Assembly (NCBI RefSeq): GCF_032362555.1
Contig: NC_083535.1
Coordinates: 2,418,001 to 2,482,000 of the forward strand
DNA from: Amyelois transitella
Lineage: Eukaryota; Arthropoda; Insecta; Lepidoptera; Pyralidae
Length of the DNA stretch: 64,000 nucleotides
Reading direction: 5' to 3'
Positions 12,750 to 27,700 of this stretch are shown one piece after another. A model generated the notes under the pieces. It searched no databases and was not told the DNA's origin. It worked only from the letters and a program-made list of their open reading frames with translations. Both the position numbers and the translations under genes were made by a program. Numbering within the stretch: position 1 is the stretch's first letter; every line of letters begins with the position of its first letter.

Positions 12750-15700
12750 CTAATGAGCCGCTCGGATTTGGTTGAGATCGTCGTCGGAGTCTGTGGGCGG
12801 GGCGTGTTCCGAGCCGGCCAGCACTGTGAGGTGTGTGGAGTCGCTCTGCAATGTGCTACACTCGCCGCCGCCGCTGCCGCTCCAGTTGCCGCATTGGGCT
12901 TTCTTCTGTAGCGCTTGTACGTATGACTGTAAATAAATAAATAAAAAATTGAAATATACAAATATTACGTCTTTATAGTCGAGCTAATAGAAAGAAGACT
13001 CAGAGCCCACGACGTTCGATAGGTTAATGATGGAATTGAGATACTGAGATAGCGATAGGTTCTTAGCCCATCACCTAAAAGAAGAATATACCAGCAGTGA
13101 GACAGTTAAAGGTTGTGAATTAAATTAAAATGTATATACGCTGGATGTAGTTTCCTTTTAACCAGTCCAGGACTTGATTTGGTTTGAGAATTTTATACAT
13201 CTTTCGCTTCGTCCACATTAACTCCCTTTATGTTAGCTCGTCGGTTCAGGGTACTTTAACCTTATGTTTCGCCAGGACAGCAGCGCTTTTATAAGGGGTA
13301 CATTTTACAATGTATCGTTACATAATCAAGTACGTGCGTACCTGTGAAATAACGTCCCCGTGCGCAGTACGCACTTGGTACAAATACCGGTACTTGCGTT
13401 GCTTCATCTCGGCCCTCTGTTCGCGGGTGATCGGCCGCGACTGTTGGGCCTTCAGGCGGCGTTTTTGTGCGCTTATACCTTTGAAAACAAATTATATTGA
13501 CTGAACATAACTGTTAAAGTATATGCAATGTCTATGCTTAAAAAAAAGAAAGAGAAAGGTTGGCAATACTTTTTTTGACAGTTGGTATATTAAGTTCGTG
13601 TTGTTGTCTTGTCGCGGTACCTACTTAATGTATGTTATAACTTTGTGTAAAAGTTTAATATAAACAATTTTACGAGTTTACGAGTATTTTGAGTAAAACA
13701 AAGCATTTGCAACTGCCTTAATTCATGGTATATGCCGTACGCGGTCAAAACACTGCGAGATAAAAAAATTTATAAAGATATAATATATAAGAGCGTATAT
13801 CAAAAAATTCTAACAGTGCATGGTGCTCGCCTCCTTTAACCCAAATTTTAGTCCGAACTAACGGCTCTATCCGGTCTCTAGATATAGCGGACTGGTAACT
13901 ACCTACCCCAATGACAGATAGAGATGTTTTACTAACTTTAGGGCTACCTCAAGCTGTTTAAAATCTATGTAATACACGTTACCCTTTGCGTAGCGATGCA
14001 CCGAGTCACCTAAATCTCAAGACCTACAGATTTTTTTTTTGTAAATAAAAATCCTTCGATGTATGTAGATGGAGTATGTACTTACTCTGTTCGTGGTATA
14101 TGCCCGACGCGGTCAAGGCGCACTGCGCAGTGAGCCCCACAATGGCGGCGGCCGGCCACGCGGCAAGAGTTAGCCATGAGAATTTACACGGGGGCGCCAC
14201 TGCGGGCTCTAGTCGTGCTCTGTCTAGCAACTGAAAGAAACGATATTTGTTTTTTAAATTATTTTGTCTTTTATTAGCAGAAACAAAAGGAAAGATCTTC
14301 TGCCAGGCCGGGTGTGATTAGGGAACCGCAATTATGATAATGGTGAATCGGAGGTTGTATATATACTCCAATCCTCAGTGCTTTTGCGATTTCGATATCA
14401 GCAAAATATGTCTCTTTATATGTAGGTAATTAACGACTATGGAGTTAAAAATAATTAGCGTGGCGATACTTTAATACATAACGATCGCTGTTTTGCCGGA
14501 TTTGGGTAGGCAGAGCTTAAAACAGATCTCGTACAACCTCGTAATTTTTTAGTATTCTTATATTATCAGACCTTTAAAGACGTTTATTAGATCAAAGAAT
14601 ATTCGTCTAGGCCCGTCCCTACCAACGTAGTGAAAAATCAAGTTATATGTAGAAAATGTATATCAAAACCAAGTGGACCTACCACTGACCCAAATAATTT
14701 TCTTCGCTTCAAAGTATGTAAACGCCATTATTTCTATGTATTAACGTTTATTTTCATTTATTCAGCTACGATATTGCTAGAAATTATTCTGTGCTACATG
14801 ACTAATTGTAGAAAAACAATATTACGTAATGGGCACTGGTTTTTGTTGTGATATCTCTCAGCGAGATCTCCCAACAATAGAAACACTAGTTAAACAATCG
14901 TACTGCTCAACAAAAAGTTTAATTCACACAATTCGTTCAATGTACTGTTGCATTATAAACGCGAAAGTTATGTTGCCTTTTCACTTGCTACCGAAAATTC
15001 AATAACACCGTTTTAACCGCTATGCTCACATTGTTAGCTAGCTTAAGAAATACTTATAACTAGCTTAAAGATAATATGTGTTCTCATTAGCAGAATAGGT
15101 TTCTCGAGGCTTTAGAAAAGGAGCACTCCATATATATAGATAGGTTGGCTAATTAACTTGGGATTCTCATTTTATATACCACGGGCTATGCCATTATATT
15201 AAGGCCATGGGCTAGCAACCTGTCACTATTTGAATCTCAACCCCCTCGTTAAACCATGCAGGTGAACGAGTCCTTTCAGTCCTCGCCAACTGCCGGCTTT
15301 GTCTACCTCGTAAGAGATGATTTTACGTATGTATTCTGAGAATACCTAATTCTGTTTCATCGTTATTCTTCTGACCTTAGTTCCAGTTGCATACTACGCT
15401 GTTCGGAGTGAACCTACCACCACACGACAAACAAACGAGATTAGGTAAGTCAGGTTTAACACGAAGCGATTCCCATCTGATCTTCTCAACAGTGACAGGT
15501 TGCTAGCCCATCGCCTAACTAAGAATCCCAAGTTTGTAAGCCTATCCCTTAGTCGCCTTTTACGACATCCATGGGAAAGAGCTGGAGTGGTCCTATTTTG
15601 TATTGGTGCCGGGAACCACACGGCACGCTTTTCACAATAGACTAAAATGCTTACCCATTTGAGCATCATCATCCTTTCAAAGAAGTAGTCCAACGATGTT

Positions 15701-18700
15701 GCTATGACCGCGCCGCCATACACGCTCGTGCCAAATATCGTCAGTACTGAAAAGAAAATCTATTTATCAGTTCATTATCCATCAATTAATATTTATAAAA
15801 CTCTTTTGTGACTGACTGTGACACAGCGGCCGAAACTACTTGGGAACTGAAATTTAATAAGTATGTTCCTTAGGAGGTACATACATGGAGGCATTAAGAG
15901 TTTAAAACATTACCACGAGATGTTGCTTTACACAGGCGGAGTTGCAAGTAAAAACTAGTATTGTATAAAAAAAGGACATAAGTGACTGATTCTTCGGCCA
16001 AAATTTACGATATTCTTCGAGGAATATCTTAATTGATGTCGTAAAAGGCGACTAAGGGATAGGCTTACAAACTTGGGATTCTTAGTTAGGCGTTGGGTTA
16101 GCAACCTGTCTCTATTTGAATCTCAATTCTATTATTAAGCCAAATAGCTGAACGTGGCCATTCAGTCTTTTCAAGTCTGTTGGCTCTCTCTACCCCGCAA
16201 GGGATATAGACGTGACCATATGTATGTATGTATGAAACAGCGATAGTTTATCGCGCGATAAAAACGGCGTCGCGTTTTTTTTTTCTTACATACTAGTAAG
16301 TAACACTAGTACGTAACAAACCTAATAAGGCTCGATTAGCTGTACGGCTGAGATGCAAATAAGTGACAGGATGCTATCCAGTCTTCAAAGAGATTATAGG
16401 TAAGATTCTTAGTTTACAAGTCTTAATTGACATTTACACTCTGCGCGAAAAGAGAGGCAGTCGTGTGCGAGAGCTTGTAAACAAATATTACTAAGTACAA
16501 TGACACAACTTTCATTGCAACAAGAGATAAGATTGTCAAATGAGTTATCTACTGATAAGCGTGCTCACCTTTCTTCCAGTAGAGGTTTATCACGGCAAAG
16601 AAGATTCCAGACCCGAGCAACACAACAACGAACAGCCAATACTGAAACAATATTGTTTTTTTTTATTAATACAACTAGAGGCCGCCCGCGACTTCGTCCG
16701 CATGGAAACCCTATCAATCCCGCGGGAACTCTGGGATAAAAAGTAGCCTATGTGTTATTCTGGGTCTTCAGCTACCTACATACCAAATTTCATGGTAATC
16801 GGTTCAGTAGTTTTTGCGTGAAAGAGTAACAAACATCCATACATCCATACAAACTTTCGCCTTTATAATAGTAGTAGGATTATCTTGACTTCCTTAAAAA
16901 TCTCACCAATACAATCGTCAATGAACTATAAAATACTATTTGCCGCCACGTTCGGTTGGTTAGTAGATTCATTTGATTAATAAATATGCTTTACCGGTTA
17001 AGAATATAGCTAATTAAATATGCAAGGTGCATAAAAATATAAAAAAACCAATTCTTAACATCCTTATGCAATATTAATTATACTATTATTTATATTAACA
17101 CAGTTATAAAGAGGCAAAAAATGTGCTTTTCTATTTATTCAACACATTTTTTGCCTCTTTATAACATACATACATACATACAGGCGTGATTTTATGTATG
17201 CATGTTAGAAAGAGGCAAAAAATGTGCTTTTCTATTTATTCAACAGTACACACTGAAATAAAATACTGAAATAAAATCGTCATATTATTTTTCCTGAGCT
17301 ATTAAATAAATATTTCATCCACTGAAATAGGCTTCCAATTAAAACACAAATATTGATAAAAAAAATAAAGTTAGCGCAGCGCAGCGAAAAATCGCAAATG
17401 CAAGAGAAAAATACGAATAACATTCTTTTTTACGTAATCCATTTGCAAAGCTTCAATGTTTTTTTTTTTCATCATACCGCAAGCTAAAAATACACAGGCT
17501 CAATCGGAAATAAAATTCATATCATGTAAAACTAAAAATCATGCTGCGTTTGACTCATTCGCTTCCTTTCCTCGAAGAGCAGAAACCTGGTACTCCTATA
17601 ACCATAATCTGGGAGTGGGGAAGTATCAGGTAATATCTCCGCTTGCCAGCAGCCGTTAGATCATGGTGGTAAGAGATAATTCCTTGTGTCACCTTTTACG
17701 ACATCCACGCCGTTGAGATGGAGAGGTCTTGTTCTTAAAGGGCTAAAATCACTTAGAATGTTACCGCGTGACGTTAAGGGCAGCGGTCTTCACTAATGCT
17801 CGGTTAAACATAATAGCGCAAGGGAACATACACAGTGGTACATAATACGTCTTTATCCCATTTGGGATAGACAGAGCAAAGTCATAAAACTAAGCTACGA
17901 CTAACCAGCTCTGGTTGGCATAGAATTTCAAAGCCACGTTTGCTAGCTCATCGCCGAAAAAGTATGCCTAATATATAAATGCTTTTGCTTTGATGGACTT
18001 AGAGAAACTTCAAGAAGAATTAGCTGGCACATAGTATATGTTCGCTACCAGCCCAGCATGGAACACATACACAATACAGCTACTTACAAAATGATCTGAA
18101 ATTACGTACGTACAATAATGTATGAGACCAAAATAGACTCGTACTGCGTCGATAAATGTTTGATGATAGAGGTTCCGCAATCGATAGTTGCATCGTTGTG
18201 ATGCAACCTGAACTATATCGAGCGTATTTTGGATCAACTCAATGGTATAAGACACACATATTAATCATTTACGAGGTAGGCAGAGCTTATTGTCGCAAGA
18301 CAAGAAAGTGTGTTGTTTTACAGATAGTGACAATTGCTAGCCATCGCCCTTAATGAAAAATAACAAAGCTTTCCTTATAACGCGGGAAGCACCTGGCCCT
18401 GCACACACTTTTTTGTACCACGGTACAAACCCCTAAATATAAGTTTTGATGCATGAAATCAACTACAGGATAAAGAGTGGACACAATCTGAAACTTCTTC
18501 CTTAACCAGTAAGTTTAACCGCCACTTTATGGAGAGGTCATCGGACCCAGTAATCTTGTTTTAATACGCTGCGATTGTCCACACGTGGGCGTAAAGTGTC
18601 CGGCATAATACAAAGGATCGAAATACATAAACAAAACTATACAAAAAACTTAGTACAAAAAAAACAACAAGACAATAATAAACCAAATTCGCTAAAGCTT

Positions 18701-21700
18701 CAAATACTATAACGATATAAATTACACACATATAATCACGACTTTATCCCTCACGGCGTAGACAGAGCGAAATGTCTTAAAATAAGAATGCTCAATTCAA
18801 CTGCATGGCATATTAAATAAAGATTCACAGATAATGACAGGTTTGTAGCTCATTTTATATTCGAAAAATCATGGAAAATCTTTGTATTTATATTAGCTTA
18901 TTTTCCGCTTCCAGATCAGTATGGAACAAAAATATTTTCTCATCAAAGTAAAAGCTACTACAAAGTAAATCCACATAAATAAGTGAAGTGATATCGTTAG
19001 CAGACTATAGTCTGAATAAGACGTGTGACGACTTCTCTTCATCCAGGTCGTGTGACCTACTTACTTATTTACCTCATTAACTTTGCAGGACCAACACGAG
19101 GATAGTGTGGTCATACATTTACTAACATAATTTGTTACTTTTGTACATTAAAGGTGATAAGGGAATGTTGTGATGTGAAAGAAGATGTAGTTACAGGAAT
19201 AGAAAAGGGTATGTTGAGATGGTTCGGTCATGTGGAGAGGATGAATGAAAACAGGTTGACTAAGCAGATATACATGGAGAGTGTGGAGGGAAAGGTCGGG
19301 GTGGGAAGACCTAGACGAACATATCTTGATCAAATTAAGGACGTCCTGGTAAAGGGTCAGGTCAAAAGTACCCGAAACCGCCGAGTATGCAGGGATGCGT
19401 GGCAAGTGGAAAGAGGTAGTCTCTGCCTACCCCTCCGGGAAAGAGGCGTGATTTTATGTATACGATTTTATAATAGGTTGCCGGAGTCTGTTCTTGATAT
19501 GCCCAACCGAAATAAGAAGTGTATGTGTTATACCCGTGCTAAGGTTGCGGAGGTCAGATGGGAATTGCTTCTTGTAAAAACCTCAATCCGAGATCATGAT
19601 CATAAGGTCCACCCCAGTCTCCTCTTCAAAGACGCGAGGATACATCCTGGTTACAACCAGTATCAACGCTAGGAGGGGGAATAAAAAAAGCGTTGGCGGA
19701 CGAGTATTCTAAGATTCTGGCTTATAAAAAACCCCAAGGGTGCCGGGTTCAAATCTCACAAGATAAAATTAAAGTATAATTTCACAAGCTGAAATGCTTA
19801 ATATGAGGAAAGTAATAATCATTCGCATTGCACGTCTGTCGAAAGCAATCTAATCTATACTAATCTACATGGAACACAATACATATAAAACAGTCGAGTA
19901 TGTCCGAAGAATAGAATTAAGATAGCCTTCATTGTAGAAAAGCGCGCGCGAAAATTTTGCAAATAATTATTTAGGTTCACCATCAGCAGTCTTGAGCATA
20001 CGCCGTATTAGGGTTAAGCTATAAATATATAAATGAGGCATAATGGTCCCCTGTTCATTCGTCTCACTGCCGGGAAGTCTCTTCCATTTCCTTTCAAGAC
20101 ATTTTTATTTGATGTCACACTAGTGCATCTTAGGACTTCCTCTCTCTCTCAGGGAACCCAGTAAGTCTGATTTCTTTTATTCTATACCGATAAAATTTTA
20201 CTCGAGAATTATCCTTTTGTTGCTACTTCTGGTTACATCCTCATGTGTCTTGAGGAAACCAGGTATCCGTTATCTATGAAACTCTCTCTTAACTTTATCT
20301 ATACTAACTAAACAAAAAATCACATCAAAGATCCCATACCATATTATCGGTCGCATGTGCGGCGTATGCAAAATGCGAGCAGCTCTGCACACATTAGTTA
20401 CTCTGAGGTCTATAAATTATTCATCGTGTTTGTTCGTCCGAATAATTATTGGAATGCACGGCCATCGCTTTCGCGCATCACACATTTAAGAGATGTCAAA
20501 TTTATTCGCTTCGCCAAACAAATAAAGTAGAAAAAAAAACAAACAGAGTCTGCTTCCTAATGATAGTTGGTTGACAGCTTGTTCTTGCTTCTTAACCACA
20601 GGTCCCGCGTTCTATCGCGAAACAGACGTTTGTTGATGTTTATGTACGTATTTATCAATATTAACATTAAATATGGAACTAATAGTTTGATAGGTACATT
20701 CTCAGCTAAACCACTTAACATATAAATTTATCCAAACATATAGGTACATATTGAAATTTGTAAAGACGTTATGTAAGTATCTCATAACTCATACCTCGGA
20801 CTTACTTTAAGGCTAATTCATTATTTGTGATTTGTACGATAAATGTACACAAAAAATAGCTTTTCATAATCCCTAAGAACAAAATACGTTTAAATATTTC
20901 ATTACTTTTCTATAATATGTATAAAAAAAAATATTTAATATTATTAGGTTATTATTCAAACTAATGTACATTCAGTCAGAAAAGTATCGGGAATGGATTA
21001 TTTATTTATGGTTCCAAATTCAAATTTTTGTTTTTTTTGTTGTTGTTAGATTGGCACAACTGTTTTCCATTTTGGCGCGGAGTTTGAGTTGCATCTGTTG
21101 TTTACATTAAATACAGTGCTATTTTTAGTTATATCATATCTAGTGTGTATTGCTAATTTCATAATGGATAAAAACATCGAACAAAGAGTTTGTCTTAAAT
21201 TTTGCATTGCCAATGGAATATCGTGTTCGGAGTCACTGAAAATGTTACAGAAGGCTTACGGTGAATCAACTTTATCAAAAACTCGTGCTTATGAGTGGTA
21301 CAAAGCTTTCAAAAGCGGTCGAGATGTGATGGAAGATTTGCCTCGCTCTGGTAGGCCATCAACGTCTGCAACTGAAGTTAACATCGCAAAAGTGAAGGAA
21401 ATAGTGACTGAAAATCCTCATTCAACTTTGAGAGAGATAGCCACCGAACTTTCTGTATCTCACGAGTCGATCCGTACCATTTTAACTAATAATTTGGGTA
21501 TGAAACATGTTGCCGCTCGGCTAGTCCCAAAAGACCTGAATTTTTTTCAAAAACTCAATCGCATGAGATTCGCTGAGGACATGCTAGAACGAGTCAATTC
21601 CGACCCAACATTCATGAAACGCATTGTTACTGGTGACGAGACGTGGGTTTACGAGTTTGACATGCAAACTAGTCAACAAGCTTCGGAGTGGCGCCTTCCA

Positions 21701-24700
21701 ACTGAACCGAAACCGAAAAAACCACGCCAAAGACGTTCAAAAGTCAAAGTCATGTTGACTGTTTTCTTTGACTATCGCGGTGTTGTGCACTCGGAATTCT
21801 TGCCGGAAGGTCAAACGGTAAATAAGGAATATTATTTGAGTGTTATGCGGCGTTTAAGAGAGCAAATCCGACGAAAAAGGCCAGATTTGTGGAAAGAAAA
21901 TTCTTGGATTTTGCACCATGATAATGCACCTTCGCACAAGGCCATCATTGTGAACGAATTTTTAACCAAACACTCAACAAATACCATCGAGCAACCACCA
22001 TATTCACCAGATATGGCTCCAGCCGACTTTTTTCTTTTTCCTAAACTCAAATTACCACTTCGTGGCACCCGTTTTCAATCGGTAGAAGACATAAAAGAGA
22101 ATTCGCGGCGAGAACTGACCTCAATTCCGGAAACAGCGTTTAAAAAATGTTTTGATGATTGGATTATTCGTTGGCGTAAGTGTATCGTTTCGAAAGGAGC
22201 ATATTTTGAAGGTGATAAAATAAATTTGGATGAATAACAAACAGTTTGTGTATTATTGATCTTTTCCTGCTACTTTCTTGACAGAGTAGTACATAACTTC
22301 AAAAATAGCCATTGGTACATGGCCGAGGTGGGATTCGTATCTGTGCCTTTCTGCGCATCACGCATTTTAACCGAGCACCTTACCTATTCGACCACCGACC
22401 GCTCTGGTATAATATTTACCGTGACGATGTTATTAACTCTTTGTAACTAGTTATATGACGTAACAGAGTCGGAAATAATATAGGCTTTATTAACTAAATA
22501 ACACAGTTACAATTCTCGTGAAGGTCAAATAATATAAGTTGAAATATAACAGACGCCATGGCAATAGCGCCTTGTATAAAAATAATAATAGATTGTTAGC
22601 TTTCCTTACTGGACAGTTCAAGTCGGTCAAGGGACTGGCCCGCTTGGATTTCTAAATAAGCAATGTACTACCGAACTTTATATTAAATCTATGCTACAAA
22701 GATCTTTCTTTTAGGCGATAATAAGTTGTGAGCATCCTGTCATTCCCTGAAAAACCATAGTATCACAAACCGATGCGGCTAAACGTGGCCTTTGAAAGTT
22801 GTGACTATTGGGCTATGACTGTAAACAATGCAGTGCCGCCCGGTACATAATTTTACCTATAACATATGGGGGTCTTCTTATCGAGTCGTCATATTTCCAA
22901 CGATAATCGAATTTTCCCACTATAGTGTGCCAATTTACAGTCTCTTCGGTGGCCGTCATCAGGTAATCTCAGGTAAAGGCAGGGCAGGGCAGTAGGTATA
23001 TCAGACTCACAAGTTGTATAAATTTTGTGAGTCTGATATAAACCGCCTCCTAGGTAAGGCTGTTCCTACACCGACCCGCTCGGTTCCGCATGTATATATT
23101 GGCAAGTTTTGGTTAAACTTTTAACCTAATAAAGTTAAAATAAAGTTATACCATTTCGTTTCAATTCAAAAGCTTGTTTGTGTACCAACTGGCCAACCTG
23201 GCGTTTGTTTTATTAAAGGACAATACTACTGCTATCAGATTATTAAACCAACAATAGACGTGCACATACATAACGTGTAACTGGCACACGTAGACGCGAA
23301 CAATTGAGGCCACCATTATATTGTTAGAACGCATTGCTGGTCCAGTGCATCCCATACGCACGTTCAATTACTATCACCTACATAACATACATAAATGTAC
23401 AAGAGAATCGTATTTGTCTATACTAGATAGCAGTGTTTGTTGAATCTTCACTAGTATAAATACCACGTAAAAATTCACGTGTGTAAGAGCGTATGTGGCT
23501 GTTATGGTGCTTGAGTAAAAAAGCGCGATGCAGTGGGAGGCAAAGGTTGGAATTGTACCATGTTCCAATTACTCTTTCTGAATGTAGGTACATGTATAAA
23601 TGTGTATTTTTCACGCAAAACCTACTAGAAATATTTTGATGTTAATTTGTACACGAGTGGATTAACATACAGGGTAGGTACTTTTCACCTGGAAATTCTC
23701 ACGGTAGCTAAGTTACGGGCCGCAGCTAGTAAAGCGCATACCCAAAAGCAGTCAAGTTTATGACCCCGATCCATTAGCTTGCTTCTGGTTAGTGGTCAAC
23801 GTGGTCATAAGTCAGGTTATTATTACACGGTTATTGATTCCCGTCTGACCTTAACTATGTGCAAGGGAACCTACATTACTAACTCCTAAAGGTCAATAAG
23901 TCTCTGGTGGAACGAAAATAATTACTTAGCATTCAAAGGGGGTGTGGTTTTACTAAAATTGTGTCATTATGGGCTTATCAACACCACAGAGCAAATAACA
24001 TCGCGCCAATGTCTACAAATTATTTATCCTGCTCAGTGCGTTCATTAGATATCCATCAACTCATACTTTGATTTACATAATATGTTTTTATCGAATAATA
24101 GTGATTCACGGATATGAAGTGACATCACATTTTCGACTAATTTCCAATACCACTGCGTCATTCGAGGATTTTGGGAACAAAGAGCAAATCATCGGCTACA
24201 ATAATTAATTATTGTTAAAACTAAATTGATTCCATAATAACCCAAACTGAGCTAGCCTCAAATTGATTATTGCAGTAAAGTCAACCTCGCCAACTTTAAA
24301 TTGAAGACGCAGATAACTATGGAAAGTCAGGTTGCTAGCCCATCCTATAAAAGAATCGCATGTTTGTTAGCCTGTCCCTTGGTTGACTTTATTAATGCGC
24401 GCGGGAAGAGGAACAATCAGCCGGCACAAAACTTATACACACGTAATAAACGGTATATACTTATGAAACAGTTGAACATAGCATATCGATCTTTTCAAGA
24501 ATGTTGGCTCTGTCTACCTCGAAAAGGATATATACGTGATTATATGTATGTATGTTCTTATAAGGCAAAAAAAAATCTGCATTGTTTGTTCCTATCACCC
24601 AAGTATTAACTACAAATAGTATCTAACTTCAACCTTCAAACTTCTCACCGAACATAGTAGATATAACCACGAGTCTAGACTCTTCTTATTATCGAACTTT

Positions 24701-27700
24701 ATCCGCATAATATAAGATTTTCAAATCGACTTCACTGATTTTTTTCAATAAACTCCGTCGTCACCTGAACTGCATTCGTTTTATTTTATTTCTGCGTAAA
24801 ACTTCATCGCGTTTCTGATTTCCGCTGCGAGCTAAATTGGCCCCGCTTTCCGTTCGCGCGGAAAACACCATTTGCTATGCCCTAGTCTATTCTAGAAAAA
24901 TCCCCTTTCGTACCTACTTGAAATGCAAATTTAAATATCTCCCTGGTCTCATAATAGCGAGTTAAGCCCTGGAATATTTCCACAACTATTCTTATAAGAT
25001 TGAAATGAAAATAACTTAGTTTTTAATGCTTCAAGAAGATTAACCTGAGCCATACCTAGATTCTTGGTCTCGTATTCCGAATGTTCGAGTTATTTTTAAT
25101 AAAATTTTGTCGCTACTACACTAGACTACAACCGCTGCTACGCTCGCGTAAAACGAAAAGTGTTCATAGGCATCAAATAACACGGCGGGCGTTAGTTAAA
25201 TAATATTTGAAAATAAAACAGGACTCAAGGACTCTAAAGATCACAAAAAGGTTACAAAAAGGTTTTTTTTATTTGTTTAAAAACATTATTGAGCGTTACA
25301 GCTATCACATCACAAAATATTAACTTAACAAAACCGTTACATCCTCACCGGGTCAGCCCCATTTGAACATGTTCCTGGATTGAGTAAGTCAGGTTTTTAT
25401 ACGAATCAACTCTCTCCACAACCTTTACATGATTACCTAAACCATATTAGATAATGCTGCACTAGAATGTCCAAACAATGGCTAATCGTAATTAATATGA
25501 TATGACGAACTTGATCCATTCAATATTTGATAACAAAATCACAAACAGGACGGTCTATAATACATATTAATTAACTAGCTACTCCATATTAGGTCATTGT
25601 GACATAATTATATACAGAAGCATAGTTTCCGCGGATCACTAACAAGCTCATTAATTTCAATCCACTGGTTCAGAAGATATATATGTCAATGTATAAATAA
25701 AGACAAATCACGCAGATTACGCCGTCCCGAATGTAATTTTCCTTATATTATGGGACTCTTGTTACTTGTGAACAGGCAACAACATATCAAATTACCGAAA
25801 TCCACTACGAATTTTACATATAACGTCATAGAATTCCACGTAGGGTAACTTGCGGTTGACTGTACAAATGGTACAAAATTTGTGTATACATATAAAGAAA
25901 ATGTGTCCCGTATATTTAATATATATACCACAGCAGAAATAAGGTATACCAGCCCTTTAGTGTCTGGAAATTTCAGAAAAATCTTGGCCTTTCACTCTTT
26001 TCAAGACAGGATCAATCCTGTCTTCCTCGCAAAGGATATAGATGTGATAAAAATTAGTAAGCAGTAGTGAAAAGTGCATAGGATCGAATTATCAAATGAA
26101 TCATTGAGATACGCCGGCAAAGCCGCAAGCTGGTTTACTATAAAAAAATACCAAGACCCAGGTGAATTAAAAGAACAAATCAAGTAATAGAAACAATTTA
26201 ATTATACACCAACTCTTAATTATAACCCCAATTATGCGTTACAAGCGTAGGTGTGAAGGACTACTGCCTACAACGAATAATTTTGTCTTACAAAACAAAC
26301 ACTTTCAAGGGACTTTGATCAAATGATTTATTGAATTAAAAACAGAAATGTCAAAACTTTAAGCAGCTTACAAGTTTATGTAATATGTTCAATACGTGAC
26401 ACACAAAAACTTCGAAGCAAAATAATCAAATAACAACTTAAAAATTCAATTTCAAATACAATCAGCTAATCACTAGAATGTTAAATATGTTTTCGAGGAT
26501 TAGCTTTAAATTTCTTTGGAATAGTTCTTAAAATTTTCATAAACTCAAGTTTCTCAGCGAAATTTTAATACCCTTAAAAAGTCACCCGGTAAGCCAGACT
26601 TATTAAATTATATGCCTTTTAAAATGATTAAAAACAGCACGCTAGTAAAAAACACCGTGATTCGGTCGGGTAAACGTTGCCTAATACTGTTGTAATAGTT
26701 TTAAAAAGGGGGGCAAACGAATGAATGAGCAAACACATAACACAAACAGGCGCTTGCTTCACGCGCAGTACACATCTGCGCTTACGCACATTAATTTGTG
26801 AAATTAACTTTATTAATTTAAATAAACACTATCATATCGATATGGTGCGCTGTCACGATAACCTGTGGGATGGCAAGTAACGTGTGGTTTCCGATACTTT
26901 AGAATACACACAATTTATTTCCTTTAGCTGTCGTAAAAGGCGACTAAGGTAAATAGGCACATAAATCTAGTGCAGCAGTTACCATGATTGGATATGAGAG
27001 ATAGAATCCCGTGCAAAGCTTGCACGGAGGTCACACGGGTGTAAAAGTCGGACTTACCCAGTACTAATCCAGGATCATTCTGGATTAGCAGTGAAAAGGC
27101 GGACTCCGGGCTCCTCTACAGAGTGGTGAGCATGTAAACGAGTTTAACGCCAAAAGAAAGGCATGTACGACAGGCCGAGTTACAGCATTATTTTAGCGTT
27201 AGTGAAATATACCATAAAACATAGTGCCATTAACTTCCTATCGAAGTTTTCCAGTGATATTGACAGGGCAATCTTAATTCCGAGCATTAACGTGATTCGC
27301 GAAGGCATAACCGCATGACACAGCTAGTAACCATTTATGCCCGATAACGATTCGTTAGAAGCGAACACATCAAGTTTACAGGAAAACGTTTTCAAAGAAC
27401 AAAAGCAATACTCGGAATAAAAAATGATATAATAATAAAACGGCAGTCTTCATAGGTGCTGGTGATCACCATCAGAGGTAATTGAAGGCATTATTAATGT
27501 CACATAGTAAACCAACAACTCCCTTTCAAATTGATCACGGAAGTCAGACGAGAGTCGTTCCTTGTAAACCGACTTACCCCGACTGGATCTTGACCACGAC
27601 CACCCTGACTGACCCTGACTTTTCCTCGACGAGGAAGAAACAAAACCAAACGTTACTGGGATGACAGCGCCTATGGTCATATGGTATATACGGTCATAAC

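Noticed and set aside
12588-12911. 107-codon plus-strand frame
   Set aside because: It overlaps the last TMEM198 exon on the other strand, and its Ala-rich end is the complement of the Gly/Ser-rich coding sequence.
21089-21163. 25-codon hydrophobic leader on the mariner transposase
   Set aside because: Mariner transposases begin at an MxxK/E-type start like MDKNIEQR. The extra codons lie in the untranslated part of the element.
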